DNA of 64,000 nt from Branchipolynoe longqiensis (lineage: Eukaryota; Annelida; Polychaeta; Phyllodocida; Polynoidae). A model generated the notes under the pieces. The model did not search any database. It had not been told where the DNA came from and was given only the letters and a program-made list of their open reading frames with translations. Numbering within the stretch: the stretch's first letter is position 1; each line of letters starts with the position of its first letter. A program made the translations under genes and the position numbers. The DNA is taken from the NCBI GenBank assembly GCA_030323885.1, contig CM059194.1, forward strand, positions 868,001-932,000, written 5' to 3'. Shown piece after piece: positions 46,901-57,089 of this stretch.

Positions 46901-47790
46901 GGCTTTCATAAATAGTAGAGTCGTGGTGTGCATATTTGATAACTCCAGTCAGGGTTAGACTAGTTGTTTTAGGCTTTCATAAATAGTAGTCGTGGTGTGC
47001 ATATTTGATAACTCCAGTCAGGGTTAGACTAGTTGTTTTAGGCTTTCATAAATAGTAGAGTCGTGGTGTGCATATTTGATAACTCCAGTCAGGGTTAGAC
47101 TAGTTGCTTTAGGCTTTCATAAATAGTATAGTCGTGGTGTGCATATTTGATAACTCCAGTCAGGGTTAGACTAGTTGTTTTAGGCTTTCATAAATAGTAT
47201 AGTCGTGGTGTGCATATTTGATAACTCCAGTCAGGGTTAGACTAGTTGTTTTAGGCTTTCATAAATAGTATAGTCGTGGTGTGCATATTTGATAACTCCA
47301 GTCAGGGTTAGACTAGTTTTTAGGCTTTAAAATAGAGTCGTGGTGTGCATATTTGATAACTCCAGTCAGGGTTAGACTAGTTGTTTTAGGCTTTCATAAA
47401 TAGGTTAGGGTAGTCATGGTGTGCATATTTGATAACTCCAGTCAGGGTTAGACTAGTTGTTTTAGGCTTTCATAAATAGTAGTCGTGGTGTGCATATTTG
47501 ATAACTCCAGTCAGGGTTAGACTAGTTGCTTTAGGCTTTCATAAATAGTATAGTCGTTGTGTGCATATTTGATAACTCCAGTCAGGGTTAGACTAGTTGC
47601 TTTAGGCTTTCATAAATAGTAGTCGTGTGTGCATATTTGATAACTCCAGTCAGGGTTAGACTAGTTGCTTTAGGCTTTCATAAATAGTATAGTCGTTGTG
47701 TGCATATTTGATAACTCCAGTCAGGGTTAGACTAGTTGCTTTACGCTTTCATAAATAGGGTAGGCTAGTCGTGGTGTGCATAATTGATAA
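43930..47790. repeat. about 70-bp minisatellite, about 55 copies
   Basis: Units contain GTCGTGGTGTGCATATTTGA, TAACTCCAGTCAGGGTTAGA and CTAGTTGTTTTAGGCTTTCA. Length varies between 68 and 71 through TAGTAGTC, TAGTAGAGTC and TAGTATAGTC junctions. Rare units carry GGTTAGGG at the junction (45993 and 47403). Confidence 0.97.
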
Positions 47791-48339
47791 CCCAGGCTGT
47801 TCTTACACACCTGACACATGATACGGCTCTTGGGGTTATTTTTTACTGATATGGCCATACTCCATTTTGATGCGGATTTATAGTTAGATTTATTTAAATA
47901 AAAATGTGGAACCACATTATTCCCTTGTGTGCATTCCACAACAGTACAGTATAATGGAACAATTGTTTTTTGTTGTGCTTAACTAAATTGATTATACACG
48001 GACAAACTAAATCACCAATTAAGTCACTGTTTCATGCAATAGATGGCATGCTCATAAATTGTAGTTCTGAAAAGTATGGCCGGTGGCAAAATGGGTGAGA
48101 ATGGTGCAATCTGGGAAGGAAATCTAGGCAACATCAACGGTGATACAGATTCATACAGGATTTTAGATGAAAAATACAGATTGCCATCCAAAATATGTGG
48201 CAGATCTGTTCGTAGTCAGTGGTGACTGGTTGGTGACTGGTTGGAGCGGGGCAGGTCAGTACCAGGAAAGGCAGCCTTGGGTGTATCAGTGTACCCAAGG
48301 TGTGTCGGTGTGGGCAAGGTGAGTGATATGGAGTGGTGT
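47791..48339. other. intron, no gene supported
   Basis: A minus-strand frame at 47727-47939 includes KSRIMCQVCKNSLGYQLC, a CxxC-like pattern that could be a decayed fragment of a transposon protein. It runs into the minisatellite and has no borders, so it is not called as a gene. Confidence 0.3.
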
Positions 48340-49030
48340 TGGTTGTTGTTGTTTTACGTCCTAGCAACATCTAAGGTCATATCAGGACGGATACCGACTG
48401 CAGTGTGCACTCATTTTGACTTCTTAGTGCTGCCCCACTGGAAGACCCGGCCGTCGGGACCATGACCCAATATCCCAGTCACATTATCCTGATACCGTAC
48501 TAACCAGTCCTTGTCCTATCCTATTAAAGCTGAGTGCCAGGCTGGATAGCGACAAGTATCAATTTTATAAGTCATCGGTTTGACTCGGCTGGGATTCGAA
48601 CTACTGACCTTCCGCACGAGAAGCTTTCGCTCTACCGATTCGGCCCCCGCGTCCGGTTGGAGTGGTGTAGGTACTGCTATTAGTGCTGATATGTGATTGC
48701 ATGAGAGGTCTAGTTTTAAGTCAGTTAGCCTAAGATAAATCAGTGTTCACGAGTTATAGTGAGTTTGTTTGTTGGAGTCTTATGTCCTGGCAGCATCTAA
48801 GGTCATATCGGGAGGGGTACCGAATTGTGACAGCGCACACTCATGGTGTTTTTTATAGTGCTGCCACACTGGGACACCAAGCCGCCAACACTATGATCCA
48901 ATTCCCCACTCAGTCGCATTATCCTGACACTAACCAGTCCTTGGCCTATCCTAGCTCTGCCGAGTGCCAGGCTAGGTAGCGACAAGTATCAATTTTGTAA
49001 GTTGTTGGCTTGACTCGATTGTGATTCTTT
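48340..49030 (-). mobile_element. two tRNA-headed SINEs in a row
   Basis: The first runs from GTTGTTGTTGTTTTACGTCC to CGGCCCCCGCGTCCGG near 48655. The second starts at GTTTGTTTGTTGGAGTC (48764) and loses its head after CTTGACTCGATTGTGATTC. Confidence 0.85.
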
Positions 49031-49583
49031 GGCAGCCAACCGCAAAGCCCTTATCACGAGTACCATGACAATGAATACATACGCCACCACCCACCCGAAT
49101 CAATATAAACATAAGTATTACGGATTAGAAATCAAACCGGTCCCCTGGTGTTAATTGTTAGGTAAATTAAGGCGGTTATTTTTATAAATAAGAAATGGAG
49201 GGGCGGGGATAAGCATGCTGTGCTGTATACCTGTAGCTGACTAACCTTACCCGGTACACACAACCTGTGTAGGGCTGCGTTGGAGGAGGGGGGGGGGGGG
49301 CTTCTAGGATATATTTAATCTACAGCGGTCCAGTTCTATATAGTGCCCAAGCTGCAAGTGCAATTAGGTCAGAATAAGGGTTATCTGGGGTCAACACATG
49401 GCAGAAACACACCCGAAGTTACATGATACAAAAAGACACCATCACGTTATTGAAGTTTAATTCCATTAATTAAATTAGATTTGTCTTTCCATTTAGTCTT
49501 TTCACACAAAATGATTATATACATTTGCTTAAATAATATACAAACTCAGTAAGAAAAGTTACAACACATATAGCCGTGGTTAA
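49031..49583. other. intron, no gene seen
   Basis: Unique sequence with a G run near 49287. No exon-like stretch is visible. Confidence 0.4.
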
Positions 49584-49930
49584 AGCTGCATAGTCGGATG
49601 AAATATCAAATCTTCAAAACCAAACCAATGATCTAGATTTGATATTACATATCTAACTTATATACTGACACACTTATTAAGCATTTGTTTCTGTGGATAC
49701 GGCAACACTGGGGCAATTTAACAGAACCTGTTACTGCAGAAGTCTATGTTGTCAGAGTTTTGGCAAGCTTGCCAAAACTAATTTTCCATGTTTGCACTCA
49801 AAATATTTCAAAAGTTTACCATTTAAAATAAAAGTAACTATGAAATAATGTAAAGTAGATAGCAATGATCGATCTAATATATTTATCTCAGAAAAAATAC
49901 GAAAATTCAAAACCATCGGACTATGCAACT
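49584..49930. mobile_element. TTAA-type MITE, well preserved, 347 bp
   Basis: AGCTGCATAGTCGGATG at the left and CATCGGACTATGCAACT at the right, TTAA on both sides. The interior is almost identical to 30933-31280 (for example GTTTTGGCAAGCTTGCCAAA), implying recent activity of both. Confidence 0.88.
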
Positions 49931-50476
49931 TTAATATTAGATGTAGATCATATACAATTATTTATCTTGTGTCAATTTAGTCTATTAGTAGTCATAGAGT
50001 TTTCTTGATGTTCCACATTAAATGATTACAGTCCACGCAAATTAAATGCTGGAATGACCATTATATGCGAGTAATTTCGAAGGCCACTTTCAAAATGAGC
50101 AGAAGCCACTTTCAAAATGACTAGAATCTACTTCCAACTGAGTCAACGACACTTTCAAAATGAGCAGAAGCCACTTTCAAAATAAGGAGAATTCTCACCA
50201 GTGATTACAAAGTGTCGAAGACCTCAGTATTTGCCAATTTAAACAACATGTTCAATAATAAAACAACAACAAAAAACGAACAAAATCATATCTTTGGACA
50301 ACATTAGGTGCTCTTACAACGTGGAACATTCTAGCACAGGAGGGAGATGTCAGCCATTAAATGGCTACATAAGTGAGTGATCTAGCGCCACTGACTAGAC
50401 GCCTCTACACTTGTGGTGTGGGAGGATCTGGCTCGCTGACGCTGAGGTGGGGTTTGAGGACAGGCGGTCCGCGTAC
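49931..50476. other. intron with a small local repeat
   Basis: ACTTTCAAAATGAGCAGAAG and variants recur about four times in 50088-50185. Nothing else is seen. Confidence 0.5.
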
Positions 50477-50601
50477 CTTGGTGTGCTTGCATTGCTTCGT
50501 TGGCGCGTCATTCTGTGACTCCAGCTCCTGGTCGCGCGCTGCCACTTCACACTTCTCTCGCTCCTGGACGATGTAGTCGTAAGTACTAAGACCTTGGGAA
50601 G
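50477..50601 (-). CDS. ZDHHC1: ZDHHC1-like gene, exon after TM4 (125 nt)
   Basis: On the minus strand CCCCATGAAG precedes the exon, and CACACCAAG|GTACGC ends it. Two bases complete the split codon from the TM4 exon, giving SSQGLSTYDYIVQEREKCEV. In this family TM4 is followed by a TTxE-type motif (LTTYEYI in relatives); here it is STYD, one conservative change. The rest is acidic and charged (AARDQELESQNDAPTKQCKH). The protein ends on a codon boundary, matching the 65-nt exon. An alternative acceptor seven bases in would also work but would shorten the conserved spacing, so the upstream one is chosen. Confidence 0.85.
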
Positions 50602-51487
50602 CTTCATGGGGCGGGGAGGGTGATAATTAAAGCGATAAGGGTTATTATATCCACTAAAGCATAACCCATAAAAAACAGCAAAATAAATAACTCCATTGTG
50701 TTCAATTGCAAACTGAATTTGTTATGCACAACAATATTTCTTTAGAGGTAATAGAGTTGAGTACTATTTGAATACCAAACCAACAGTGTGTTATTCATCT
50801 GCTAAACATAATTAACATATGATGCTTCAAGTTCAAATGGCTCCAAAACCCACAATATGCAAATTTAAAACGACATGATGATACCACGGTCCGTACACAT
50901 ATGAATATATGGAATTCAAGGCTGTTTCTGATAGTAATTCAAGACTATTTTCATTTGGATTTCAGGAAAAATCTGTCGATCCAACACAGACCGTCAGAGG
51001 GAAGGCCCAACACCAGCCAGCTGTCACTCCAACACAGGCCGTCACTTATAAAATATAAATTGGTGATCGTCCCTACCATGCCTCAAAAATCGGCCGCTCC
51101 TGATTTCTTAGATTTTAAAAATATATATATTTTTTAAACTGTTAAAAATGTGTCAGGCTAGCAGCAATTCAACTTTCGTTAGCAGACAATCTGTGCAACA
51201 GAGTTACATATTACGTCTACGTTAGACATATGTAACTGTATGGACAGCGGTAAACATGAATGACATGTAATACTTTGATCAGTCTAGGGTGGTCCAATTT
51301 TTTGTTTAAACACTGCAAAATAAAAAATAAAAACCGCCCACCCGACCCTGATTTGTGTGATCAAAAGGACGATTAAAAAAATTGCAATGCAAATTTTAGA
51401 AACGCCCCAAATAGCAGATTCAGCAACAATTGCAGAACCCCGCTAAATCGGTCACCCCAATATAACGCTGACAGGATATATACGTAC
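50602..51487. other. intron, no gene seen
   Basis: AT-rich sequence. ORF-like stretches such as 50901-51137 have no borders. The segment at 51327-51375 is an inverted copy of 35245-35294. Confidence 0.45.
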
Positions 51488-51616
51488 AGAGGTAGGCATG
51501 AAAACCGAGCAGATGTGCCAGCAGACCGACTACGATAAGTCCAAGCAGTCCCGTGATACCGTTCATGGCAAGCCACATCTCATCGGGCACCACTCCGTAA
51601 TACAGGCGGAACGTGG
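51488..51616 (-). CDS. ZDHHC1: ZDHHC1-like gene, TM4 exon (129 nt)
   Basis: On the minus strand GTGTGTTGCAG precedes the exon, and TACCTCT|GTACGT ends it. After one borrowed base it reads TFRLYYGVVPDEMWLAMNGI, then a hydrophobic span (TGLLGLIVVGLLAHLLGF) and HAYL. The LLGFHAYL end corresponds to the conserved L-x-x-F-H-x-Y-L that closes TM4 in ZDHHC1 relatives. One base is left over and joins in phase to the next exon. A SINE lies 44 bases upstream of the acceptor. Confidence 0.88.
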
Positions 51617-51659
51617 CTGCAACACACCACACAGTCCATACAAGCGCCACTTACACAAG

Positions 51660-51975
51660 GTCTGTTTGTTGGGGTTTTACATACTGGCAACATCTAAAGT
51701 CATATCAGGCAACCTACCGACTCGTGTCAGTGCACACATGATGACTGTATAGCACTGCCATACCGGGAGACCAGGACGCCAGGACCAGGACCTGATATCT
51801 CACTCAGTCACATTATCCTGATACTGAGCTAACAAGTCCTTGCCCTATCGTAGTAATGACGAGCGCCAGGATAGTGTGCGACATGTATCATTGATTTGAC
51901 TCCACCGGGGCTTGAACTCCCGACCTTCCGCACGAGAAGCCTGCACCCTACCGATTTAGCCAGCGCATCCGGTCA
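51660..51975 (-). mobile_element. full-length tRNA-headed SINE
   Basis: TTTGTTGGGGTTTTACATAC, AAGTCATATCAGGC, TTATCCTGATACTGAGCTAA and a head (GGGGCTTGAACTCC, then TAGCCAGCGCATCCGG) in the usual order. Confidence 0.85.
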
Positions 51976-52633
51976 CTTATAAAGTGACAGAACGATATTG
52001 AGTAAAACCTCCCTAAATCGACCAACCATAGGACCGACTTTAAATGGTCCATTTAGGGAGGAGGTCGGTTTAGGAAGTTTCTTAAATACAAAATCGTTAC
52101 AATGGTATTGTCTGGGCGATCGTTTGGGACCCAAAAAAAGCGCTCGATATAGGGGAGTGGGCGCAATACGTATGACCAATACCAATATCATGGTACTGAT
52201 AAGTTTTAAATTGATTTACCTTGGCCATAACAAATAAGTCGATGATAGAAGTTGTTTTCAATGCTGAACAGCTTTAGTCATTAGTTTGTGGCTTATTGTC
52301 CTGTACGATGGTTCGTTAGTAATTTGCGCGTGTATTCATCTCAGAGCTGACCAGGAGCTTCCTGGTCCACAATTGCCATCTTTGAAACATGTCGACACAC
52401 CGAAACTATCTAAGGGCTACATCTTCCATTGGTTCCTTGGGGTAGGTCAGTTTGTTTACGTACAGGTTTTTCTTTTACATACATTAGGGACTTTATGATT
52501 GTGGTTGTGCTCGGTTGTTCATTCCAGATGTGTGCTGCGATAGATATGACGCTTCTGTCATAGCTCGCCACAGTAGGTCTGCTACGGATTATTCAGAAGA
52601 ATAAATATTTACAGTAATTACACTTTTATTTAA
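51976..52633. other. intron with a possible MITE end
   Basis: AAACCTCCCTAAATCGACCA at 52007 and the nearby TTTAGGGAGGAGGTCGGTTT form an imperfect foldback, similar in style to Tc1/mariner MITE ends. No second end was located. Confidence 0.35.
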
Positions 52634-52928
52634 AAGCAGCACAGACCGAGGAAAACATCAAATTGTCATTACCAGAACGACTATCAACATTGTACTCTAC
52701 ATATCTAATTTAGATACTGGTGTACTTATCAAACATTTATCGCCACAAAGAAGGGAATACTGAGTGCTTGCCAAAATTAATTTAGCATGTTCGCACTTCA
52801 AATATCTCAAAAGTTAGCCATCTAAAAATCAAAGTCACTTCAAACTAAAGTAAAGTACATTATAACAATTAACCTAAAGTATTTATCTCACAAAATGACG
52901 GAAACTCAAAACCACCGGATTATGCAAC
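52634..52928. mobile_element. TTAA-type MITE, diverged
   Basis: AGCAGCACAGACCGAGG at the left and CACCGGATTATGCAACTT at the right. TTAA is retained at both flanks. Internal deletions shorten it to 295 bp. Confidence 0.65.
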
Positions 52929-52959
52929 TTAAAAATAAAAGACCGACTACCACCCCAAC

Positions 52960-54560
52960 CCACCACCCACACCCAGAGAAATGGGAACCTACGCTTGATG
53001 GCGGTATGGCTTGTGAAGTACCACCCACACACACAGAAATGGGAACCTACGCTTGATGGCGGTATGGCTTGTGAAGTACCACCCACACCCAGAGAAATGG
53101 GAACCTACTCTTGATGGCGGTATGGCTTGTGAAGTACCACCCACACACACAGAAATGGGAACCTACGCTTGATGGCGGTATGGCTTGTGAAGTACCACAC
53201 ACACACAGAAATGGGAACCTACGCTTGATGGCGGTATGGCTTGTGAAGTACCACCCACACACACAGAATGGGAACCTACGCTTGATGGCGGTATGGCTTG
53301 TGAGTACCACCCACACACACAGAAATGGGAACTACGTTGATGGCGGTATGGCTTGTAAAGTACCACCCACACACACAGAAATGGGAACCTACGCTTGATG
53401 GCGGTATGGCTTGTGAAGTACCCACCCACACACACAGAAATGGGAACCTACGCTTGATGGCGGTATGGCTTGTGAAGTACCACACACACACAGAAATGGG
53501 AACCTACGCTTGATGGCGGTATGGCTTGTGAAGTACCACCCACACACACAGAAATGGGAACCTACGCTTGATGGCGGTATGGCTTGTGAAGTACCACACA
53601 CACACAGAAATGGGAACCTACGCTTGATGGTGGTATGGCTTGTGAAGTACCACACACACACAGAAATGGGAACCTACGTTTGATGGCGGTATGGCTTGTG
53701 AAGTACCACCCACACACACAGAAATGGGAACCTACGCTTGATGGTGGTATGGCTTGTGAAGTACCACACACACACAGAAATGGGAACCTACGTGATGGCG
53801 TACGTGAAGTACCACCCACACACACAGAAATGGGAACCTACGCTTGATGGCGGTATGGCTTGTGAAGTACCACCCACACACACAGAAATGGGAACCTACG
53901 CTTGATGGCGGTATGGCTTGTGAAGTACCACCCACACACACAGAAATGGGAACCTACGCTTGATGGCGGTATGGCTTGTGAAGTACCACCCACACACACA
54001 GAAATGGGAACCTACGCTTGATGGCGGTATGGCTTGTGAAGTACCACCCACACACACAGAAATGGGAACCTACGCTTGATGGCGGTATGGCTTGTGAAGT
54101 ACCACCCACACACACAGAAATGGGAACCTACGCTTGATGGCGGTATGGCTTGTGAAGTACCACACACACACAGAAATGGGAACCTACGCTTGATGGCGGT
54201 ATGGCTTGTGAAGTACCACCCACACACACAGAAATGGGAACCTACGCTTGATGGCGGTATGGCTTGTGAAGTACCACCCACACACACAGAAATGGGAACC
54301 TACGCTTGATGGCGTATGGCTTGTGAAGTACCACACACACCACAGAATGGGAACCTACGCTTGATGGCGGTATGGCTTGTGAAGTACCACCCACACACAC
54401 AGAAATGGGAACCTACGCTTGATGGCGGTATGGCTTGTGAAGTACCACCCACACACACAGAAATGGGAACCTACGCTTGATGGCGGTATGGCTTGTGAAG
54501 TACCACCCACACACACAGAAATGGGAACCTACGCTTAATGGTGGTATGGCTTGTGAAGTT
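52960..54560. repeat. 56-58-bp minisatellite, about 28 copies, spanning a splice donor
   Basis: Units contain GAAGTACCACCCACACACAC, AGAAATGGGAACCTACGCTT and GATGGCGGTATGGCTTGT. The rightmost unit merges into the exon at 54533-54718. Read on the minus strand, every full unit contains AAGC|GTAGGT, the sequence used here as that exon's donor. A CC/no-CC difference alternates lengths of 58 and 56. Confidence 0.95.
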
Positions 54561-54718
54561 AAGGCCGCTGAAGGTGAAGGTCGTCAGTGCTTGGCTGGTT
54601 GTCGGGGACTCAGAGGTGGCTGACATGGAAGTCACGTGGTCAAGACTCGGGTAAGAGGAGCCATTGATGATGATGTGGTCTGGTGCCATGTCCCCGTCAC
54701 GCATAGCGTCCAGCGCAT
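54533..54718 (-). CDS. ZDHHC1: ZDHHC1-like gene, luminal-loop exon (186 nt, donor uncertain)
   Basis: On the minus strand GCATGTTGCTTCAG precedes the exon. One base from the DHHC exon plus its first two bases make an aspartate codon. It reads ALDAMRDGDMAPDHIIINGS, then a serine/threonine-rich stretch (TSMSATSESPTTSQALTTF) and FSGLNFTSHTTIK. In a four-pass DHHC enzyme the TM3-TM4 loop faces the lumen; NGS and NFT are N-glycosylation sequons consistent with that. The donor chosen, AAGC|GTAGGT, lies in the first unit of the minisatellite and leaves the right phase for the TM4 exon. Another, earlier end cannot be excluded. Mammalian relatives have a shorter loop here. Confidence 0.7.
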
Positions 54719-54751
54719 CTGAAGCAACATGCGCAATTAGAGATGACCGTT

Positions 54752-54960
54752 GTTTGTTGCAGTTTTATACGTCCTGGCAACAGCTAAGGTCATATCAGGA
54801 CGAGTACTGACGTATGACAGTGCGCACTGATGGCGCTTTTACAGAGCTGTCACAACTAGCTGCGTCTCAACTAGCCTTATTGGGACTAGTATTGCCCATA
54901 CCTAACTCGTTCTCGCTTAGGCTTTATGTTCTAGCAATATCTAAGGTCATATAAGAACGG
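54752..54960 (-). mobile_element. SINE tail fragments
   Basis: TTTTATACGTCCTGGCAACA with AAGGTCATATCAGGACGAG at 54763-54805, and a second short tail (TATGTTCTAGCAATATCTAA) at 54924-54960. Confidence 0.75.
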
Positions 54961-55276
54961 GATTCAAGCTACCCACCTGTTATTATGTACATCCCATTTA
55001 AAACGAAATGTGTTTATCATTAACCAGTAAATATTTTTAAATCGTGGAAATCCGCGAAACCGCGGAGATCTTTCATCCATGATCAATGTACGGTAAGACA
55101 CACCACTCAGTGCTTTCACATAGGAAGTTCTGAAATAATCACGCAGTGGTGCCATCCCACTACAAACAACGTACATTGTCTTTGATCAGGTGTAGTAGTA
55201 GTTTTCTTAGTCAGACATAATCACAATTTTATTTTATGTATAGCACAGATTAAAGTGCTTAAAGAATGTTTGAACC

Positions 55277-55678
55277 TAGATAAATGATTCACCCCGTACT
55301 TGCAGTACACGGGTGAATGACAACGTAGCATAAATACAGGCGAAAATAGCTTTAGTATGGAACAGGAAGTTGAATGCCTGTCTCCATTATCAAATGGGTC
55401 CTTATATCGGCACAGAGAAATGGGAGAGAATGCAAAAAGGCAAGATGGCGGCCACAGAACACCGTCGATTTCACCTTTAAATTCTATTAAACTATATGGT
55501 TTATTATATTTTTCAACTCAAATGTAGCTGGGAAATATGAAGACAGATAAAAAGAATAATTGTTGCTTCTTAGATTGTGAACTTAGGCTTTCATTTCATT
55601 TCCCCGCTTTTTCGACAGCTTTTATATAGGGTTGGTATTCACCCATGTATTGCGAGTACAGGGTGAATCCTTTATCTA
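55277..55678. mobile_element. MULE-like non-autonomous element, 402 bp
   Basis: The left end TAGATAAATGATTCACCC and the right end, reversed, TAGATAAAGGATTCACCC continue with matching sequence for about 42 bp, including GTACTTGCAGTACACGGGTG against GTACTCGCAATACATGGGTG. An identical 9-bp duplication, GTTTGAACC, flanks both sides (55268-55276 and 55679-55687). Nine-base duplications and long ends are typical of Mutator-like elements. No transposase is present. Confidence 0.75.
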
Positions 55679-55907
55679 GTTTGAACCATACTATACTATA
55701 ATATTGTTCTCATTTAATATTAATATACTATAGTTGTTGTACATTGTCTTTGATGGTACAGCAGTCTGGATAGGCTAGGGAACCAGTCCCTTGATTCAAT
55801 GGTACAGCAGTCTGGCTAGGGACCTGTCCAATTACCTTGTTTGCTGTATTTCACTGGAACGCTCTGAGTGGCGTGTCATATCATACATTGTCTTTGTTAC
55901 TACTAAC

Positions 55908-56134
55908 CTTTGTAAGGCTTGAGTATGTTGCCTGAGTTTCTGTCTGTGAAGTAGGCGATGAACATGACGATGCACAGGACGGAGGGGATGAGGCAGGCCA
56001 AGATGCCGCTACACAGCGTCGTCAGAAACAAGCGGTAGTTCCGTCCCCCGACACAGTTGTTCAGCCACTTACAGTGGTGGTCGAAATCACTGACGCACTT
56101 GTTGCAGGTGCTGCAGTGCTTCGACTTGGGGCCC
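55908..56134 (-). CDS. ZDHHC1: ZDHHC1-like gene, catalytic DHHC exon (227 nt)
   Basis: On the minus strand TGGACTTACAG precedes the exon, and CCTTACAAAG|GTTAGT ends it. The first base completes a valine split from the upstream exon. The peptide reads [20 protein letters not shown], then [17 protein letters not shown], then TM3 ([20 protein letters not shown]) and [12 protein letters not shown]. The cysteines and histidines follow the zinc-binding DHHC cysteine-rich pattern; the cysteine after DHH is the acyl-accepting nucleophile. [13 protein letters not shown] and NYRLF are typical of the ZDHHC1/ZDHHC11 group. All catalytic and metal-binding residues visible here are intact. The spare base at the end fits the next exon. 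Confidence 0.96.
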
Positions 56135-56813
56135 CTGTAAGTCCAAGTCAACAGCATCGTCAAGAAGACACGTCTCCAAACGTACAAAGCAGTCATATAG
56201 GCTGCGTCTGACGTAGTCTGTGCGCACTCACGACCGTCATTCAAGACCTAACTCCTAACAATTCTTCAAATGACCTCATGACCTGACATCACAAAGTGAC
56301 AGCGTAAACTGAGTATCCCTACTAACACTAGCACCTAGAGTAGGTATATGCCAAAACGTGGCACCAATAAAACAAACCTAATTACTAACAGCTAAGATGA
56401 CAAGGCCGCTACCAATTTGAGACTATTGCTGTTCAGCGATGAAAACAAGCCTCATTGCCAAGTACTTGTTATGGACAGGGTCAATGAACCATCACATCTG
56501 TTTAGTTTTTTTTTTAAATAGAGTCAAATAATAATTACTGCCTCTGTGTATTAAGTATGTTAGCAGTACGATATGTATTTCATAGATATTCCACAAAATG
56601 TTTCAAAAGTATGTGTATATAATTTTGTGCTAAAGTGAAAATTTACATATTTACATCAAAATTGACACAAACGTTTTTGTTTCAAATTTTTTCTTGCAAG
56701 ACATAGTTTTGTTAAATAACCAATGCAAAATAAATGATCACAAATTGTCTATTTTTAAATAATAATAACAATAATAATAAACATAAATTACTATTCTCCA
56801 ATCTCATACTCAC
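56135..56813. other. intron, no feature seen
   Basis: AT-rich sequence between the two conserved exons. The 38 codons that extend the open frame upstream of 56134 are intron read-through. Confidence 0.6.
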
Positions 56814-56988
56814 ACATCCACCTCACAGAGGTAACAGTGCATGTTCTCTATGACGTGGCGGTGTTGTGTCCGGTCTAAGGCTTGCAGCGAATGCCTGCCC
56901 TTCGCATACTTCTTCAGAACATTCGGATCGGCAGGGTTGATGGAAATGCACAACAGGTGGACGATGATGTGCCCGACAAGGAGCACTC
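56814..56988 (-). CDS. ZDHHC1: ZDHHC1-like gene, exon with TM2 end and start of the cysteine-rich domain (175 nt)
   Basis: On the minus strand CAGTCTGTAG precedes the exon, and GAGGTGGATGT|GTGAGT ends it. After one borrowed base it reads VLLVGHIIVHLLCISINPAD, then PNILKKYAKGRHSLQALDR, then TQHRHVIENMHCYLCEVDV. The first part is the end of TM2. NPAD occupies the position of the DPG-type motif after TM2; relatives have DPAD. ENMHCYLC supplies the first cysteine pair of the zinc-binding domain, which continues in the next exon across a split valine codon. The incoming phase calls for an upstream exon with TM1, not found in the remaining 7 kb. Confidence 0.93.
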
Positions 56989-57089
56989 CTACAGACTGGC
57001 TTTAAGTTAGGGACCCAAACTGCAGGTTCATTATTCAGGGATCAAAGTGGTCTATTGCAAAAAAGTGGAAACGTGGAAATTCCCAGAAG

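Larger units (their letters stand above)
21250..56988 (-). other. ZDHHC1: span of the ZDHHC1-like gene (5' end not found)
   Basis: Eleven minus-strand exons are assigned here. The eight from 56988 to 35720 total 1293 nt and keep one open frame through seven junctions with phases 2, 1, 1, 1, 0, 2 and 0; that is hard to obtain by chance. Enzymes of this family attach fatty acyl groups to protein cysteines at endomembranes, using the cysteine of the DHHC motif. Mammalian ZDHHC1 and ZDHHC11 are also described as partners of STING in DNA-sensing innate immunity; whether that applies here is unknown. Missing parts are the N-terminus and TM1. Introns are large and packed with minisatellites and mobile elements. 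Confidence 0.85.

Noticed and set aside
47727..47939. 70-codon minus-strand frame with CQVCKNSLGYQLC
   Set aside because: It extends into the 70-bp array, has no splice borders, and the short cysteine pattern is not enough to assign a transposase or zinc-finger family.
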